Shown here in pieces: positions 49,741-49,884 of a stretch of DNA of 49,884 nucleotides. The notes below the pieces were generated by a model. The model was not told the origin of the DNA and did not search any database. It saw only the letters and a program-made list of their open reading frames with translations. The position numbers and the translations under genes were made by a program. Where the stretch lies: IMG/VR virus record IMGVR_UViG_3300022690_001394, positions 1 through 49,884 of that record; one strand, given 5' to 3'. The stretch's first letter is position 1. Every line of letters begins with the position of its first letter. Origin of the DNA: a virus.

Positions 49741-49884
49741 ATTAAATACTGATTAAAAATAGCCTTTGGGAATAGGAAATGATCTGGGAACAAGATGATT
49801 ATAATTCAATCATCGAAAACGAATGGTTTGCCCTGGGAATGGTAGATCCAGCTAAGTATAAAAGCAAAAATGATTGGATTGAAG
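49741..49884. repeat. Inverted copy of the terminase gene start at the window edge
   Basis: Perfect inverted repeat of 48082-48225, cut by the end of the window. Only 1515 bases separate the two arms. Confidence 0.95.
49779..49884 (+). CDS. Partial second copy of the large terminase N-terminus
   Basis: Codons 1-35 of the terminase are repeated exactly on the plus strand, with the ribosome-binding region, and run off the window. Whether the reading frame continues cannot be seen. An assembly or amplification artefact is as likely as a real divergent duplicate. Confidence 0.4.
   Translation, partial: MIWEQDDYNSIIENEWFALGMVDPAKYKSKNDWIE

Overview
The window looks like one end-to-end piece of a temperate phage that replicates as a plasmid (a phage-plasmid). 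The DNA is AT-rich and uses the standard bacterial code. The host is probably a Gram-negative bacterium of the PVC group, most likely Lentisphaerota or a relative. That inference rests on two prepilin-like proteins of the type those bacteria carry in large numbers, on two outer-membrane autotransporters with signal peptides, and on a lipobox lipoprotein. No integrase, tRNA, rRNA or CRISPR array was seen.

Layout. (1) Positions 1-591 are a segment bounded by a 78-bp inverted repeat, with one small gene. (2) Positions 586-4353 hold an accessory block: a probable abortive-infection membrane protein with small regulators, driven by a consensus sigma-70 promoter; a restriction endonuclease/methyltransferase pair with its own promoter; and a secreted protein. 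(3) Positions 4422-16538 hold 'moron'-like units: two paralogous autotransporters, a ParB/Srx-like protein, an HNH nuclease, many very small proteins and two pseudopilins. Several units have their own terminator, a shared promoter type (TTGCAW, 16 bp, TACTKT) and a shared ribosome-binding leader. (4) Positions 16539-18613 are the plasmid core on the plus strand: 21-bp iterons, a Rep_3 initiator, then a 14-bp-phased heptamer array ahead of a ribbon-helix-helix protein. (5) Positions 18666-20749 are a minus-strand recombination operon (ERF annealing protein, DUF669-like protein, RusA, dUTPase-like protein).

(6) Positions 20917-49542 are the late region, all on the minus strand and read from right to left: small terminase, lipoprotein, large terminase, HK97 portal, a large block of fibre-like genes, S49 prohead protease, HK97-fold capsid, connector and tail-completion genes, tube, assembly-chaperone-like genes, tape measure and tail-tip fibre. 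The order is that of a long-tailed siphovirus, except that about 9.6 kb of fibre-like genes sit between portal and protease. The most upstream promoter found (49665-49692) belongs to the same family as the moron promoters, so one regulatory system may control virion genes and host-surface genes together.

(7) The last 144 bases are a perfect inverted copy of the start of the large terminase gene and run off the window. This is either a real inverted duplication or an assembly fold-back. No endolysin, DNA polymerase, helicase, integrase or ParA-type ATPase was recognised. Where the first start codon lacks a ribosome-binding site or falls inside a terminator, the start with the better site was chosen and this is stated.
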